A stretch of DNA of 64,000 nt from Streptococcus intermedius SK54 = ATCC 27335 (GCF_000413475.1 NZ_ATFK01000003.1:62001-126000); one strand, 5' to 3'. Positions 45,605-55,195 are shown, numbered from the stretch's first letter. The notes: a model not told the origin generated them from the letters alone. Numbers and translations are program-made.

Positions 45605-46820
45605 AAAAATGGTTGCTTCTCTACAAAAGCAGGATTTGGCGCATGCTAATAAATATTTTGAGAGAGCCCTAACAAATGATACAGAAGAAGAATTACTTGA
45701 ATTGGCCGATTACTTAGAAAGTATCGGCTTTTTCCCTCAAGCTAAGCAAATTTATGAAAACTTAGCTCCCCACTATCCAGAATCCTATATTAGTTTAGCA
45801 CAGATTGCTAGTGAAGATGGGAAAGTGGAAGAGGCCTTTGCTTATCTAGAAGAAATTAAGTTTGATAGTGATTGGTACGTGACAGCTCTATTGGTCAAAG
45901 CTGATTTGTACCAAATGGAAGGGTTGCCAGACGTTGCAAGAGAAAAATTAGCCGAGGCAAAGCAATTGTCCGATGAACCCTTAGTAACTTTTGGTTTGGC
46001 TGAAATAGATTTTGAATTGGGAAATTTTAATCAAGCCATTAAAGAGTATGCTAGTTTAGACAATCGTATCATTTATGAGCAGACAGGTATTTCTACTTAT
46101 CAGCGAATTGGCGTTTCCTATGCAAATCTTGGTAAATTTGAAGCAGCAGTTGAATTTCTTCAAAAAGCCTTAGAGATTGAATATGATGATATGGTGGCCT
46201 TTGAACTAGCAACTATTTTATATGATCAGAAAGAATATCAAAAAGCCAATCTGTACTTTAAGCAAATTGATACGATTTCGTCAGAATTTGAGGACTATGA
46301 GTACGGTTATGCTTTGTCGCTTCATGCAGAACATCAGACAGAAGAAGCTTTACGCCTCACGCAGCAGGGCTTATCGAAAAATCCGTTTGACACTCGTCTT
46401 TTGCTACTGGCTTCACAACTTTCTTATGAGCTACACGATGAGCAAAAGGCAGAAGAATATCTGCTGCAAGCGCAAGAAAATGCTGAAGACGAGGAAGAAA
46501 TCGTACTACGTTTGACGAATCTTTATGTGCAGCAAGAGCGTTTTGATGAAGTTTTAGAATTTGAAAAGCGAGATGTAGACAATGTTCTGACGAGATGGAA
46601 TATTGCGCGTGCCCATCAAGCGTTGGAACATACAAAAGCAGCTGTAGAGCGCTATCGTCTGTTGCTCTCAGACTTAAAGGAAAATCCAGAATTTTTAGAG
46701 CAATATATCTATCTACTTCGTGAAACTGGTGACTTTGAAGAAGCAAAATACCAAGCAGAGCATTATCTTCGCCTCGTTCCAGATGATGGTATTATGCAAG
46801 AATTGTATGCTAGTTTGTAA
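45573..46820 (+). CDS. TPR-repeat protein
   Basis: This protein of about 410-415 residues is built of tandem tetratricopeptide-like helical pairs (for example FERALTNDTEEELLELADYLE, FEAAVEFLQKALEIEYDD), giving a protein-interaction scaffold of unknown partner. It has no signal peptide. The ATG at 45573 overlaps the previous gene. An in-frame TTG at 45591, with GGAGAG six bases upstream, is a good alternative start. It is conserved in streptococci but has no established function. Confidence 0.82.
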   Translation: MKQERELNNSKKMVASLQKQDLAHANKYFERALTNDTEEELLELADYLESIGFFPQAKQIYENLAPHYPESYISLAQIASEDGKVEEAFAYLEEIKFDSDWYVTALLVKADLYQMEGLPDVAREKLAEAKQLSDEPLVTFGLAEIDFELGNFNQAIKEYASLDNRIIYEQTGISTYQRIGVSYANLGKFEAAVEFLQKALEIEYDDMVAFELATILYDQKEYQKANLYFKQIDTISSEFEDYEYGYALSLHAEHQTEEALRLTQQGLSKNPFDTRLLLLASQLSYELHDEQKAEEYLLQAQENAEDEEEIVLRLTNLYVQQERFDEVLEFEKRDVDNVLTRWNIARAHQALEHTKAAVERYRLLLSDLKENPEFLEQYIYLLRETGDFEEAKYQAEHYLRLVPDDGIMQELYASL

Positions 46821-46902
46821 AAAGAGTAACAAGCACTATCCTATAAGGCGCATGAGAATTATGCTATAATGATGATCGTGATATTTAGAAAGGATCAAGA
46901 AA

Positions 46903-48567
46903 ATGGCTGAAAAATTTGGTGCTGATTTAATTGTGGATAGTTTAATCAATCACAAGGTGGATTATGTATTTGGGATTCCTGGCGCAAAGATTGACCGTGT
47001 GTTTGATACATTAGAAGACAAAGGACCACAGCTTATTGTTGCTCGTCATGAACAAAACGCAGCTTTTATGGCGCAAGGGATCGGACGGATTACTGGAGAA
47101 CCGGGAGTGGTGATTGCAACGAGCGGACCAGGAGCTTCAAACTTAGCTACAGGCTTAGTAACAGCAACAGCAGAAGGTGATCCAGTGCTAGCTTTAGCCG
47201 GTCAGGTCAAACGAGCTGATCTTCTCAAACGTGCACATCAGTCCATGGATAATGCTGCACTGTTTAAGCCGATTACCAAGTATTCTGTCGAAGTGCAAGA
47301 TGGCAATACTCTTTCAGAAATTATTGCTAATGCTTATCGTCATGCTAAGTCCGGAATGCCGGGGGCAAGTTTCATTTCCATTCCGCAGGATGTGGTGGAC
47401 AGTCAAGTACGAGTAGAAGCAATCAAACCGCTGACGGGTCCTCAACTGGGGTCTAGCTCAGTGGCAGATATCAACTACCTAGCGCAAGCAATTAAAAATG
47501 CTGTATTACCCGTTCTTCTATTGGGGAATGGGGCTTCAAGTGCCAAAGTGACAGCTTCGATTCGTCAGTTGTTGGAGCAAGTACAGTTACCTGTTGTGGA
47601 AACTTTCCAAGGTGCAGGGATTTTGTCTCGTGAATTGGAAGAAGCAACTTTCTTTGGACGGGTCGGACTGTTTCGTAATCAGCCAGGAGACATGCTGTTG
47701 AAGAAATCTGACCTAGTAATTGCTATCGGTTATGACCCTATTGAATATGAAGCGCGCAACTGGAATGCGGAAATTTCTGCTCGTGTTATTGTTATTGATG
47801 TAGAGCCGGCAGAGATTGATACTTACTTTCAACCGGAGCGTGAGTTGATTGGAGATATTGCCAATACTTTAGACTTATTGTTGCCAGCGATTAACGGTTA
47901 TCAATTACCGGAAGGATCGAGAGAATATTTGCAAGTATTACATAATAAGATGGCTGGTGATGTGAAATTTGACCGCAGCCAAACTGAAACAGGACGACTA
48001 CACCCGCTGGATATTGTCGAAGTCTTGCAGGAAAATACGACAGACGACATGACGGTTACTGTAGATGTGGGTACGCATTATATTTGGATGGCGCGTTATT
48101 TCAAAAGCTATGAACCACGGCACTTGCTCTTTTCAAATGGGATGCAAACGCTAGGCGTGGCATTGCCTTGGGCAATCTCAGCAGCCTTGGTTCGTCCTAA
48201 CACCAAGATTATTTCTGTGTCTGGAGACGGTGGCTTCCTCTTTTCGGCTCAGGAGCTAGAGACAGCGGTTCGTCTACGATTACCAATTGTGCATCTCATT
48301 TGGAACGATGGTCATTATAATATGGTGGAATTCCAAGAAGAAATGAAATACGGTCGTTCATCTGGAGTGGACTTTGGGCCTGTTGATTTTGTTAAATATG
48401 CAGAGAGTTTTGGTGCAAAGGGATTTCGAGCAACATCTCCAGTGGAATTAATGCAGTTGCTCCAAAAAGCCTTAAAGGAAAATGGACCGGTTATCATTGA
48501 TGTGCCAGTGGATTACAAGGACAGCAGCACGCTGGGAGAAACCATTCTGCCAGATGAGTTTTATTAA
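46903..48567 (+). CDS. alsS: Catabolic acetolactate synthase
   Basis: This 554-residue ThDP enzyme condenses two pyruvates to acetolactate on the acetoin route. The catalytic Glu is in [12 protein letters not shown]. The ThDP/Mg site is [16 protein letters not shown]...WNDGHYN. It lacks the FAD-linked small subunit, as catabolic AlsS does. An extended -10 (TGCTATAAT) lies about 30 bases upstream. alsD follows with a hairpin in between. Confidence 0.94.
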   Translation: MAEKFGADLIVDSLINHKVDYVFGIPGAKIDRVFDTLEDKGPQLIVARHEQNAAFMAQGIGRITGEPGVVIATSGPGASNLATGLVTATAEGDPVLALAGQVKRADLLKRAHQSMDNAALFKPITKYSVEVQDGNTLSEIIANAYRHAKSGMPGASFISIPQDVVDSQVRVEAIKPLTGPQLGSSSVADINYLAQAIKNAVLPVLLLGNGASSAKVTASIRQLLEQVQLPVVETFQGAGILSRELEEATFFGRVGLFRNQPGDMLLKKSDLVIAIGYDPIEYEARNWNAEISARVIVIDVEPAEIDTYFQPERELIGDIANTLDLLLPAINGYQLPEGSREYLQVLHNKMAGDVKFDRSQTETGRLHPLDIVEVLQENTTDDMTVTVDVGTHYIWMARYFKSYEPRHLLFSNGMQTLGVALPWAISAALVRPNTKIISVSGDGGFLFSAQELETAVRLRLPIVHLIWNDGHYNMVEFQEEMKYGRSSGVDFGPVDFVKYAESFGAKGFRATSPVELMQLLQKALKENGPVIIDVPVDYKDSSTLGETILPDEFY

Positions 48568-48574
48568 AGAAGAA

Positions 48575-48626
48575 GTGGGAAAGAACTCGAAATTTTTAAA
48601 AGAGTTCGTTTTTCCACGGTTTTTTC
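48575..48626 (+). terminator. Hairpin between alsS and alsD
   Basis: GTGGGAAAGAACTC pairs with GAGTTCGTTTTTCCAC with a bulge and is followed by GGTTTTTTC. It is a terminator or attenuator that would make alsD expression lower than alsS unless a second promoter exists. Confidence 0.7.
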
Positions 48627-48660
48627 AAGGAAAGATAGTAAACATTGTCTAGGAGGAGAA

Positions 48661-49380
48661 ATGGCAGAGCTTGTAACATTATTTCACTACAATACTTTGG
48701 GAGCTTTAATGGCGGGGCTTTACAAAGGAACGATGACGATTGGAGAATTGCTTAAACATGGTGATTTAGGGATTGGTACTTTAGACTCCATTGACGGAGA
48801 GCTGATTGTGCTTGACGGCAAGGCCTATCAAGCCAAGGGGATAGGAGCAAGTCCTGAAGTGATAGAAGTTTCAACGGATAGGACGGTTCCTTATGCTGCA
48901 TTGGCTTTCCACCGAGCGGAAGTGCGTTTTCGTCAGGACATTGAGCTAAGCGATGAAGCGTTGAAGAAGTGCATAGAGGCTAGTTATGTCGGGGAAAATC
49001 TTTTTCACTCAATTAAGATTCATGGTGAATTTAGTAGCATGCATGTGCGCATGGCTCCAAAAACCTCTCCGGGAAAGAAGTTCGCAGAAATCGCAGCTCA
49101 TCAGCCGGAGTATCATGCAGAACACATTTCGGGAACAATCGTTGGCTTTTGGACGCCAGAGCTGTTTCACGGTGTCAGCGTAGCTGGTTTTCATCTTCAT
49201 TTTCTATCGGATGACCACCAATTTGGCGGACATGTTATGGATTTTATCATGAAAAATGGAGAGGTTGAAATCGGAACAATCGCAACATTAGAGCAACGTT
49301 TCCCTGTTCAAGACCAAGATTTTCTATCGGCCAAGCTAAATGTGGCGGAGCTAAAGGAAGATATTGAGAAATCTGAATAA
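48661..49380 (+). CDS. alsD: Alpha-acetolactate decarboxylase
   Basis: This 239-residue zinc enzyme decarboxylates acetolactate to acetoin. The metal ligands are the three His in the C-terminal HGVSVAGFHLHFLSDDHQFGGHV region, and the catalytic Glu region YHAEHISGTIVGFW is present. The SD AGGAGGAG precedes the ATG. It completes the acetoin pathway with AlsS, which disposes of pyruvate and limits acid. Confidence 0.95.
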   Translation: MAELVTLFHYNTLGALMAGLYKGTMTIGELLKHGDLGIGTLDSIDGELIVLDGKAYQAKGIGASPEVIEVSTDRTVPYAALAFHRAEVRFRQDIELSDEALKKCIEASYVGENLFHSIKIHGEFSSMHVRMAPKTSPGKKFAEIAAHQPEYHAEHISGTIVGFWTPELFHGVSVAGFHLHFLSDDHQFGGHVMDFIMKNGEVEIGTIATLEQRFPVQDQDFLSAKLNVAELKEDIEKSE

Positions 49381-49435
49381 AATAGCAGTTAGATAAAAAC
49401 TCAAATTCTACTCAAAATTCAAGAAAAATGATACT

Positions 49436-49483
49436 AAAAAGACTTAAAATCAATTCTTTATCCAAGATGATTTTGAGTCTTTT
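49436..49483. terminator. alsD terminator
   Basis: AAAAAGACTTAAAATCA and TGATTTTGAGTCTTTT pair with one mismatch around a 15-base loop with T-rich flanks. Confidence 0.8.
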
Positions 49484-49499
49484 ACTATTGGCGAATTTG

Positions 49500-49671
49500 T
49501 GTTTAGTCTCTTATCATGAAAATTCTTGCGTCATCTTGGTCAATGGGCTGAATCAAAACGGTGTATTTTATTGACTACGGTAACAATCTTCCTGAGATGC
49601 GACTGGCTGTATCTGAGTGTTAGGCGTCCTAGTAAACACCTATCCCGTCTGATGAACGAAGAATAGTCCGA
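49500..49671. other. Intergenic stretch with no supported gene
   Basis: No ORF or RNA is supported between alsD and fbpA. One frame reads IDYGNNLPEMRLAVSEC and stops, which might be a remnant of a gene or insertion element. I recognise no family. Confidence 0.3.
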
Positions 49672-49697
49672 AAAAGGTGTCAGTTAGTAGACACCTT
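49672..49697 (-). terminator. fbpA terminator
   Basis: On the minus strand AAGGTGTC-TACTAACT-GACACCTTTTTC forms a hairpin with a T run, beginning at the fbpA stop codon. Confidence 0.85.
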
Positions 49698-51345
49698 ACA
49701 TCTTCATGGATTTAATTTTGACTTCATCAGGAGTAACGCGTAGGGTCTTTTGCCCTGTGTAGGTTACAAAACCAGGTTTACCACCTGTTGGCTTGTTAAG
49801 TTTTTTGACTTCAATCATATCCACCTGAACGAGATTGGACAATCTCGCCTTAGAAAAGTATGCCGCCAATTCCGCAGCATCTGTCTTGACATCATCACTT
49901 GGATGTAGGTTGCCCGTGATAACGACGTGACTACCGGGAATATCCTTGGCATGAAACCAAAGTTCTTCTTTTTTAGCCATTTTAAAGGTCAGCTCATCAT
50001 TTTGCAGATTGTTTCGTCCAACCAGAATAATTGTCTGTCCATCAGTAGACAAATATTTCTCAGGTTTCTTCCGTTTTTGGATTTTTTCACGCTGACGTCG
50101 ACGAATAAAGCCTGTCTGAATCAATTCTTCTCGGATTTCTGTAATTTCTGTGAGATTAGCTTGCGACAAAGCTGTTTCTACGCTCTCCAAATATTGAATG
50201 GTTTCTTTAGTTTCTTCAATCAGTCCCGTTAAATGCTTGACTGCTTCTTTTAGCTTTTGGTATTTCTTAAAATAGCGCTGAGCATTTTGGTTAGGGGTCA
50301 AAGCTTTATCCAACACAATAGTAATTTTCTCGCTTGTGTAGTAATTGTCCAGTTCTACTTGGTCTTGATTGTTGGGAACTTGGTGCAAAAAAGTAGTGAG
50401 GAGTTCTCCCTTTTGTCGAAATTCTTCAGCATTTTCAGTCGCGACCAGTTCTTGCTCTTGTTTCGTTAATTTTTTACGATTCTTTTCTAATTCATTTTCC
50501 ACTCGATGAATCAGTTCACTGGCTTGTTGATTAACGCGATCGCGTTCCGCCTTATCTTGATAGAAAGCATCTAACAATTGTGATAAACTAGGAAATTCTT
50601 TCTGACTATCCGCAAAGAGAATGGGGGTAAATGACTTGCTAGTCAGGGTTGCCTGAGTGGACTTAGCGAAGAAGGCGCGGAAGGTTTTTAACTTATCATT
50701 TGTTAAGCGCTGGCTGAGTTCAGCTGCTGTATCGTGTCCCAATCCTTGAAATAAGTTTTGTAAAGAACGGGCTGACAAATCTTCTGTATGCAGAATTTCA
50801 AATAGCTTTTCATCAGAAATGGTAAAGGGATTGCGCTTATCTGTTTGAGGTGGAGTGACATAGCTTGAACCAGGCAGAATCGTACGGTAACTATTTTGAG
50901 AAAAACCAACATGTTTAATAGCTTCAATAATATTGCCGCTTGCCTTATCCATTAGGATGATATTGCTGTGCTTGCCCATGATTTCGATGATAAGAGTTGC
51001 TGCCACGTTATCTCCGATTTCATTTTTATTGGAGACAGAAATTTCTAAAATTCGGTCATTCTCGATTTGTGAAATGTTTTCAATTGTAGCGCCTTGTAGA
51101 TATTTTCGCATAACCATGATAAATGTAGTGGGCACTGCTGGATTTTCAAAGGCGGTACGGGTTAGTTGAATGCGACTAAAAACAGGGTGAGCAGACAAGA
51201 GCAATTTATAATTTTGTCGATTACTGCGAATTTGTAGCACTAATTCCTGATTAAACGGTTGATTGATTTTTTGAATGCGACCGTACAGTAACTGTTGCCG
51301 CAATTCATCTATCATGTGATGTAAAAAAAATCCGTCAAAGGACAT
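49696..51345 (-). CDS. pavA: PavA/FbpA-type fibronectin-binding protein, Rqc2/RqcH homolog
   Basis: This 549-residue protein has an N-terminal NFACT-N domain (MSFDGFFLHHMIDELRQQL, GRIQKINQPF), a coiled coil and a C-terminal NFACT-R domain (DELWFHAKDIPGSHVVI-type sequence). It is called PavA/FbpA for surface fibronectin binding in streptococci. In Bacillus the homolog RqcH adds Ala tails to stalled peptides. It has no signal peptide or wall anchor, as in other PavA proteins. Both roles are known for the family. Confidence 0.92.
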   Translation of the reverse strand: MSFDGFFLHHMIDELRQQLLYGRIQKINQPFNQELVLQIRSNRQNYKLLLSAHPVFSRIQLTRTAFENPAVPTTFIMVMRKYLQGATIENISQIENDRILEISVSNKNEIGDNVAATLIIEIMGKHSNIILMDKASGNIIEAIKHVGFSQNSYRTILPGSSYVTPPQTDKRNPFTISDEKLFEILHTEDLSARSLQNLFQGLGHDTAAELSQRLTNDKLKTFRAFFAKSTQATLTSKSFTPILFADSQKEFPSLSQLLDAFYQDKAERDRVNQQASELIHRVENELEKNRKKLTKQEQELVATENAEEFRQKGELLTTFLHQVPNNQDQVELDNYYTSEKITIVLDKALTPNQNAQRYFKKYQKLKEAVKHLTGLIEETKETIQYLESVETALSQANLTEITEIREELIQTGFIRRRQREKIQKRKKPEKYLSTDGQTIILVGRNNLQNDELTFKMAKKEELWFHAKDIPGSHVVITGNLHPSDDVKTDAAELAAYFSKARLSNLVQVDMIEVKKLNKPTGGKPGFVTYTGQKTLRVTPDEVKIKSMKM

Positions 51346-51438
51346 GGTGTTTCTCCTTGAATGATACTAAAGAAAATTATAACAAAAAATAGCAAGAAAA
51401 GGTTGAAAAATTATTATCAGAAAAGTTTGACAAAATAC

Positions 51439-51467
51439 TTGACATTTATTTCAGAAACCTCTAAAAT
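51439..51467 (+). promoter_or_regulatory. trpXYZ promoter
   Basis: TTGACA (51439-51444) and TAAAAT (51462-51467) are 17 bases apart, giving a start point near 51474 and a leader of about 355 bases. Confidence 0.75.
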
Positions 51468-51473
51468 AATATC

Positions 51474-51730
51474 AAATTAGAAAAGTAATAAAATGTCTGT
51501 TGGCAGAGAACTTGTGGTTGGTGGAAACAAGTAGCAGGGTTTTATGAAATTGGGCTAATGGATAGAACTTGAATTTGAAACGATAAAAATTCGGTAAGCA
51601 CACCTTATAGTGCAACTTGTTGTTAGACAAGATAGAGATGTAGGAAAAGTGTATGATTTTTCCCATAATTGAGGTGGCACCGCGATTTACGCCCTCACAC
51701 AGGATGAACTGTGTGTGGGTTTTCTTTTAT
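51474..51730 (+). promoter_or_regulatory. T-box riboswitch upstream of trpXYZ
   Basis: The T-box sequence AATTGAGGTGGCACCGCG is at 51667-51684. It is followed by the terminator CCCTCACACAG-GATGAA-CTGTGTGTGGG-TTTTC (51691-51725). The likely specifier is TGG (Trp) at 51522-51524 in the stem I internal loop (GGTGGAAAC). Uncharged tRNA-Trp should stabilise the antiterminator and turn on the Trp transporter. The specifier is inferred from position and the downstream genes. Confidence 0.87.
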
Positions 51731-51760
51731 TGTTTCCGTCTTGTTAAATGGAGGGGAAGT

Positions 51761-51799
51761 ATGTTTAAGCGATGGCGACTCTGGATTTTACTTGAATAA
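51761..51799 (+). CDS. Short Trp-containing leader ORF (12 codons)
   Basis: ATG at 51761 reads MFKRWRLWILLE then TAA. GGAGGGG lies six bases upstream. Two of twelve codons are TGG, placed downstream of the T-box terminator and 31 bases before trpX. It could sense Trp-tRNA by ribosome stalling, as in classic trp leaders. It is too short to show conservation here. It is not in frame with trpX. Confidence 0.5.
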   Translation: MFKRWRLWILLE

Positions 51800-51830
51800 A
51801 CATTTGAAACATACGAAATGGAGAACAGAT

Positions 51831-52835
51831 ATGAAAAATAAACGACTAATGGCAATTATTGCACTTTTAGTAGTCTTAGTTGTTGGAAGAATCATTTATT
51901 CTAGCATTAATGATGGGAAAACAACGAAAATCAACAATACAACAAAAACAGTAAAAGTCGGCGTACTACAATATGTTAGTCATCCATCGCTGGATTTGAT
52001 TTATAAGGGCATTCAAGAAGGCTTGGCCCAAGAAGGCTACAAAGGCAAGAAAATCAAGATTGATTTTATGAATGCAGAAGGTGATCAAAGTAAAGTAGCA
52101 ACGATGAGTAAGCAACTGGTCGCAAATAATAATGATGTGCTGATTGGAATCGCAACGCCTGCTGCTCAGGGGCTAGCTAGTGCAACGAAAGACAAGCCAG
52201 TCGTTATGGGAGCAGTGACCGACCCAGCTGGAGCAAATTTGGTCAAAGATTTGAAACAGCCTGACGGTAATATCACAGGTGTTTCTGATCACAATCCAGC
52301 TAAGCAACAGTTAAATCTGATTAAACAGTTAACACCGAATGTGAAAACAATTGGTATTCTTTACTCAAGTAGTGAGGACAATTCCAAAACGCAGGTAGAA
52401 GAATTTACAACTTTGGCTGAAAAAGCAGGCTATAAGGTGCTTCCTTATTCTGTGCCTTCGACAAATGAGATTGCTTCAACTATGAATGTGATGACAGGGA
52501 AAGTAGACGCCATTTGGATTCCAATTGATAACACCATTGCTTCTGCTTTTTCAACGGTTGTTTCCAGCAACCAAACAGTTAAAAAACCTATCTATCCAAG
52601 CGCGACGGCTATGGTAAAAGAAGGTGGTCTAGGTTCCGTTGTAGTAGATCAAAAAGAACTTGGAGTAGCGACTGGAAAAATGACTGCGAAGATTTTGAAA
52701 GGGGCTAAACCAGCAAGCACAGCGGTTGAAATCTTTACTACTGGAAAAACGGTTATAAATAAAAAAGTGGCTGCTCAGCTAGGAATAACGATTCCAGAAG
52801 ATATTCTGAAAAAAGCAGGACAAGTCATTGAGTAA
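51831..52835 (+). CDS. trpX: Tryptophan ABC transporter substrate-binding protein
   Basis: This 334-residue protein of the TrpX/BMP-like ABC receptor family has an N-terminal hydrophobic helix without a lipobox Cys, so it should be membrane-anchored or cleaved. The conserved VGVLQYVSHPSLDLIYKGIQEG and LGVATGKMTAKIL segments match streptococcal TrpX. The ATG at 51831 is preferred over upstream frames that lie in the T-box. The T-box and gene order (receptor, permease, ATPase) support Trp uptake. Confidence 0.91.
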   Translation: MKNKRLMAIIALLVVLVVGRIIYSSINDGKTTKINNTTKTVKVGVLQYVSHPSLDLIYKGIQEGLAQEGYKGKKIKIDFMNAEGDQSKVATMSKQLVANNNDVLIGIATPAAQGLASATKDKPVVMGAVTDPAGANLVKDLKQPDGNITGVSDHNPAKQQLNLIKQLTPNVKTIGILYSSSEDNSKTQVEEFTTLAEKAGYKVLPYSVPSTNEIASTMNVMTGKVDAIWIPIDNTIASAFSTVVSSNQTVKKPIYPSATAMVKEGGLGSVVVDQKELGVATGKMTAKILKGAKPASTAVEIFTTGKTVINKKVAAQLGITIPEDILKKAGQVIE

Positions 52836-52879
52836 TCCGATTGATAAGAAATGATATTTTTTAAAGTTAGGACAACATT

Positions 52880-53746
52880 ATGATTATTTCAATTGTCTCA
52901 CAAGGCCTTGTTTGGGCCATACTAGGTTTGGGGATTTTTATGACTTTTCGTATTTTAAATTTCCCTGACATGACAACAGAAGGCTCTTTTCCATTAGGTG
53001 GAGCAGTGGCAGTTACGCTGATTAGTAAAGGCATCAATCCCTTTCTGGCGACTGTTGTTGCCATTCTGGCAGGGTGTTTAGCAGGTATGGCAACAGGACT
53101 TCTTTATACCAAGGGGAAAATACCTACTCTACTTTCTGGAATTTTGGTCATGACTTCCTGCCATTCGATTATGCTCATGTTAATGGGGCGAGCTAATCGT
53201 GGTCTTCTCGGAACGAAGCAAATTCAAGATTTTCTCCCATTTTCTAGTGAAATCAACAATCTTCTAACAGGGCTACTTTTTGTCAGTTTGGTAATAGCTG
53301 CACTGCTCTTTTTCTTAGATACAAAATTGGGTCAAGCTTATATTGCTACAGGAGATAATCCTGATATGGCGAGGAGTTTTGGCATTCACACAGGGCGAAT
53401 GGAGCTGATGGGGTTGGTGCTATCTAATGGTGTTATTGCTCTAGCTGGAGCCCTCATTGCTCAGCAGGAAGGTTATGCGGATGTCTCGCGCGGTATTGGA
53501 GTGATTGTTGTCGGACTTGCTAGCCTCATCATTGGCGAGGTGCTCTTTATTAGTCTGACATTAGCAGAACGTTTACTAACGATTGTTGTCGGAGCTATTT
53601 TCTATCAATTTCTGATTTGGGGTGTGATTGCACTTGGTTTTAATACCAGTTATCTCCGTCTGTATAGTGCGGTTATCTTGGCGGTTTGCCTCATGATTCC
53701 GGCTTTTAAAAATAAATTCTTTAAAGGAGTCAAGTTAAGCAAATGA
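52880..53746 (+). CDS. trpY: Tryptophan ABC transporter permease
   Basis: This 288-residue permease has about eight hydrophobic segments and the branched-chain-permease-type motifs FRILNFPDMTTEGSFPLGGAVAV and GDNPDMARSFGI. It is the membrane channel of TrpXYZ. The 3' end overlaps trpZ by four bases. Confidence 0.9.
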   Translation: MIISIVSQGLVWAILGLGIFMTFRILNFPDMTTEGSFPLGGAVAVTLISKGINPFLATVVAILAGCLAGMATGLLYTKGKIPTLLSGILVMTSCHSIMLMLMGRANRGLLGTKQIQDFLPFSSEINNLLTGLLFVSLVIAALLFFLDTKLGQAYIATGDNPDMARSFGIHTGRMELMGLVLSNGVIALAGALIAQQEGYADVSRGIGVIVVGLASLIIGEVLFISLTLAERLLTIVVGAIFYQFLIWGVIALGFNTSYLRLYSAVILAVCLMIPAFKNKFFKGVKLSK

Positions 53747-54501
53747 CAGCAATTGTAGAATTGAAAAATGCAACAAAAATTGTCGATATAGGTGTTGAGG
53801 AAGAAAAAATCATTTTGAATGACATTTCGTTGGATATTTTTGAGCATGACTTCATTACCATTTTAGGTGGAAATGGTGCAGGGAAATCCACTCTTTTCAA
53901 CGTTATTGCGGGTACATTACCATTAACAAGTGGGGACATTTATATTCTAGGTGAAAATGTGACGAGTTATTCGCCAGAGAAACGCGCTAAGTATCTGTCA
54001 CGTGTCTTTCAAGATCCAAAAATGGGAACAGCTCCTCGTATGACAGTGGCAGAGAATCTGTTAATTGCAAAATTTCGTGGTGAAAAGCGTCGTTTGGTCC
54101 CACGTTGTCTGAAGCGTTATCGCAAAGAATTTCAAGAAATAATAGAGAAAATTGGCAATGGTTTAGAAAAACATTTGGATACGCCAATTGAATTTCTTTC
54201 TGGTGGTCAGAGACAGGCTTTGAGTTTGCTGATGGCGACTCTCAAGCGCCCAGAACTGCTTCTTCTAGACGAACATACAGCAGCGCTGGATCCAAAAACT
54301 AGTGTTGCCCTTATGGAGTTGACTGCTGATTTTGTCCAAAGAGACCAACTGACGGCTCTTATGATTACTCATCACATGGAGGATGCGCTCAAATATGGCA
54401 ATCGTCTCATTGTCATGAAGGAGGGACAGATCATCTTAGACCTTAAGCAGAAAGAAAAAGCCAAGATGACCATAGCAGATTATTATGGTTTGTTTGAATA
54501 A
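53743..54501 (+). CDS. trpZ: Tryptophan ABC transporter ATP-binding protein
   Basis: This 252-residue ATPase has Walker A GGNGAGKST, signature LSGGQRQALS and Walker B ELLLLDEHTAALD with switch His in MITHHMED. It drives the TrpXYZ importer. A bidirectional terminator follows. Confidence 0.92.
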   Translation: MTAIVELKNATKIVDIGVEEEKIILNDISLDIFEHDFITILGGNGAGKSTLFNVIAGTLPLTSGDIYILGENVTSYSPEKRAKYLSRVFQDPKMGTAPRMTVAENLLIAKFRGEKRRLVPRCLKRYRKEFQEIIEKIGNGLEKHLDTPIEFLSGGQRQALSLLMATLKRPELLLLDEHTAALDPKTSVALMELTADFVQRDQLTALMITHHMEDALKYGNRLIVMKEGQIILDLKQKEKAKMTIADYYGLFE

Positions 54502-54540
54502 AAAATTCCAATCTCATTTGAGGTTGGAATTTCTTTTTTG
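54501..54540. terminator. Bidirectional terminator after trpZ
   Basis: AAATTCCAA and TTGGAATTT form the stem around ATCTCATTTGAGG and are followed by CTTTTTT. It also terminates the convergent gene. Confidence 0.85.
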
Positions 54541-54840
54541 TGCTTCTCTAATAGTATTGGGAACGAGACGAATCCGTTTAATATCTGAAATACGAATGAT
54601 AGTAGACATACTTTTTTGAAAGTTTTTGACAATCAATTGTTGGCGTCCTTTGTCATATTTTACAATATCACCAGTAAAACTTTTATCTAAAAAAATGACA
54701 TGTACACCTGATTTCTTTTGCAAAGCGGTTTCAATCATCTGCAAGATATCGGCGTTATCTTCTTCCAGATCTTGAGTATCGTTTTTGTAATTGATAAATT
54801 CACTGGCTCGTTCTAAAATCATTTCGAGAAATTTTTTCAT
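54514..54840 (-). CDS. Conserved hypothetical small protein
   Basis: This 108-residue protein starts MKKFLEMILERASEFIN (ATG at 54840 with GGAG eight bases upstream). An N-terminal acidic helical part (DTQDLEEDNADILQMIE) is followed by a beta-rich C-terminus (HVIFLDKSFTGDIVKYDKGRQQLIVKNF) reminiscent of small beta-barrel domains. I do not recognise a family with confidence. Confidence 0.65.
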   Translation of the reverse strand: MKKFLEMILERASEFINYKNDTQDLEEDNADILQMIETALQKKSGVHVIFLDKSFTGDIVKYDKGRQQLIVKNFQKSMSTIIRISDIKRIRLVPNTIREAQKRNSNLK

Positions 54841-54941
54841 AGCTAAATTCTCCATAACTTGTTACAATATATTATATAACAAACTTGCTAAAAAAGTAAA
54901 TTTTTTACGAATAAATCAAGAAAGAAGAAAAAGGAGACAAT

Positions 54942-55154
54942 ATGTCAGAGTTCAAATTTGAGATAGAAGAAAAGTTACTGGTGTTATCAGAAAATGATAA
55001 AGGCTGGACGAAAGAGCTGAACCGAGTGAGTTTCAATGGTGCACCAGCCAAATATGATATCCGTAGCTGGAGTCCTGATCATACAAAAATGGGAAAAGGG
55101 ATTACACTTTCCAATGAAGAATTTCAAGTACTGGTGGATGCGTTTAAAAATTGA
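54942..55154 (+). CDS. PC4-like single-stranded DNA-binding protein (YdbC family)
   Basis: This 70-residue protein has the PC4-fold pattern FEIEEKLLVLSENDKGWTKELNRVSFNG...YDIRSWSPDHTKMGKGITLSNEEFQVLVDA, as in lactococcal YdbC, which binds single-stranded DNA. The SD AAGGAGAC lies just upstream of the ATG. Its physiological role is not established. Confidence 0.82.
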   Translation: MSEFKFEIEEKLLVLSENDKGWTKELNRVSFNGAPAKYDIRSWSPDHTKMGKGITLSNEEFQVLVDAFKN

Positions 55155-55168
55155 TTGGAATTAAGGGG

Positions 55169-55195
55169 ACATTGTTTTGTTAACAATGTTTTTTT
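55169..55195 (+). terminator. Intrinsic terminator
   Basis: ACATTGTT pairs with AACAATGT around TTGTT and ends in TTTTTT, after the YdbC-like gene. Confidence 0.8.

Noticed and set aside
51711-51830. N-terminal extension of trpX into the T-box
   Set aside because: The extension overlaps the riboswitch terminator. The ATG at 51831 matches the conserved TrpX N-terminus.
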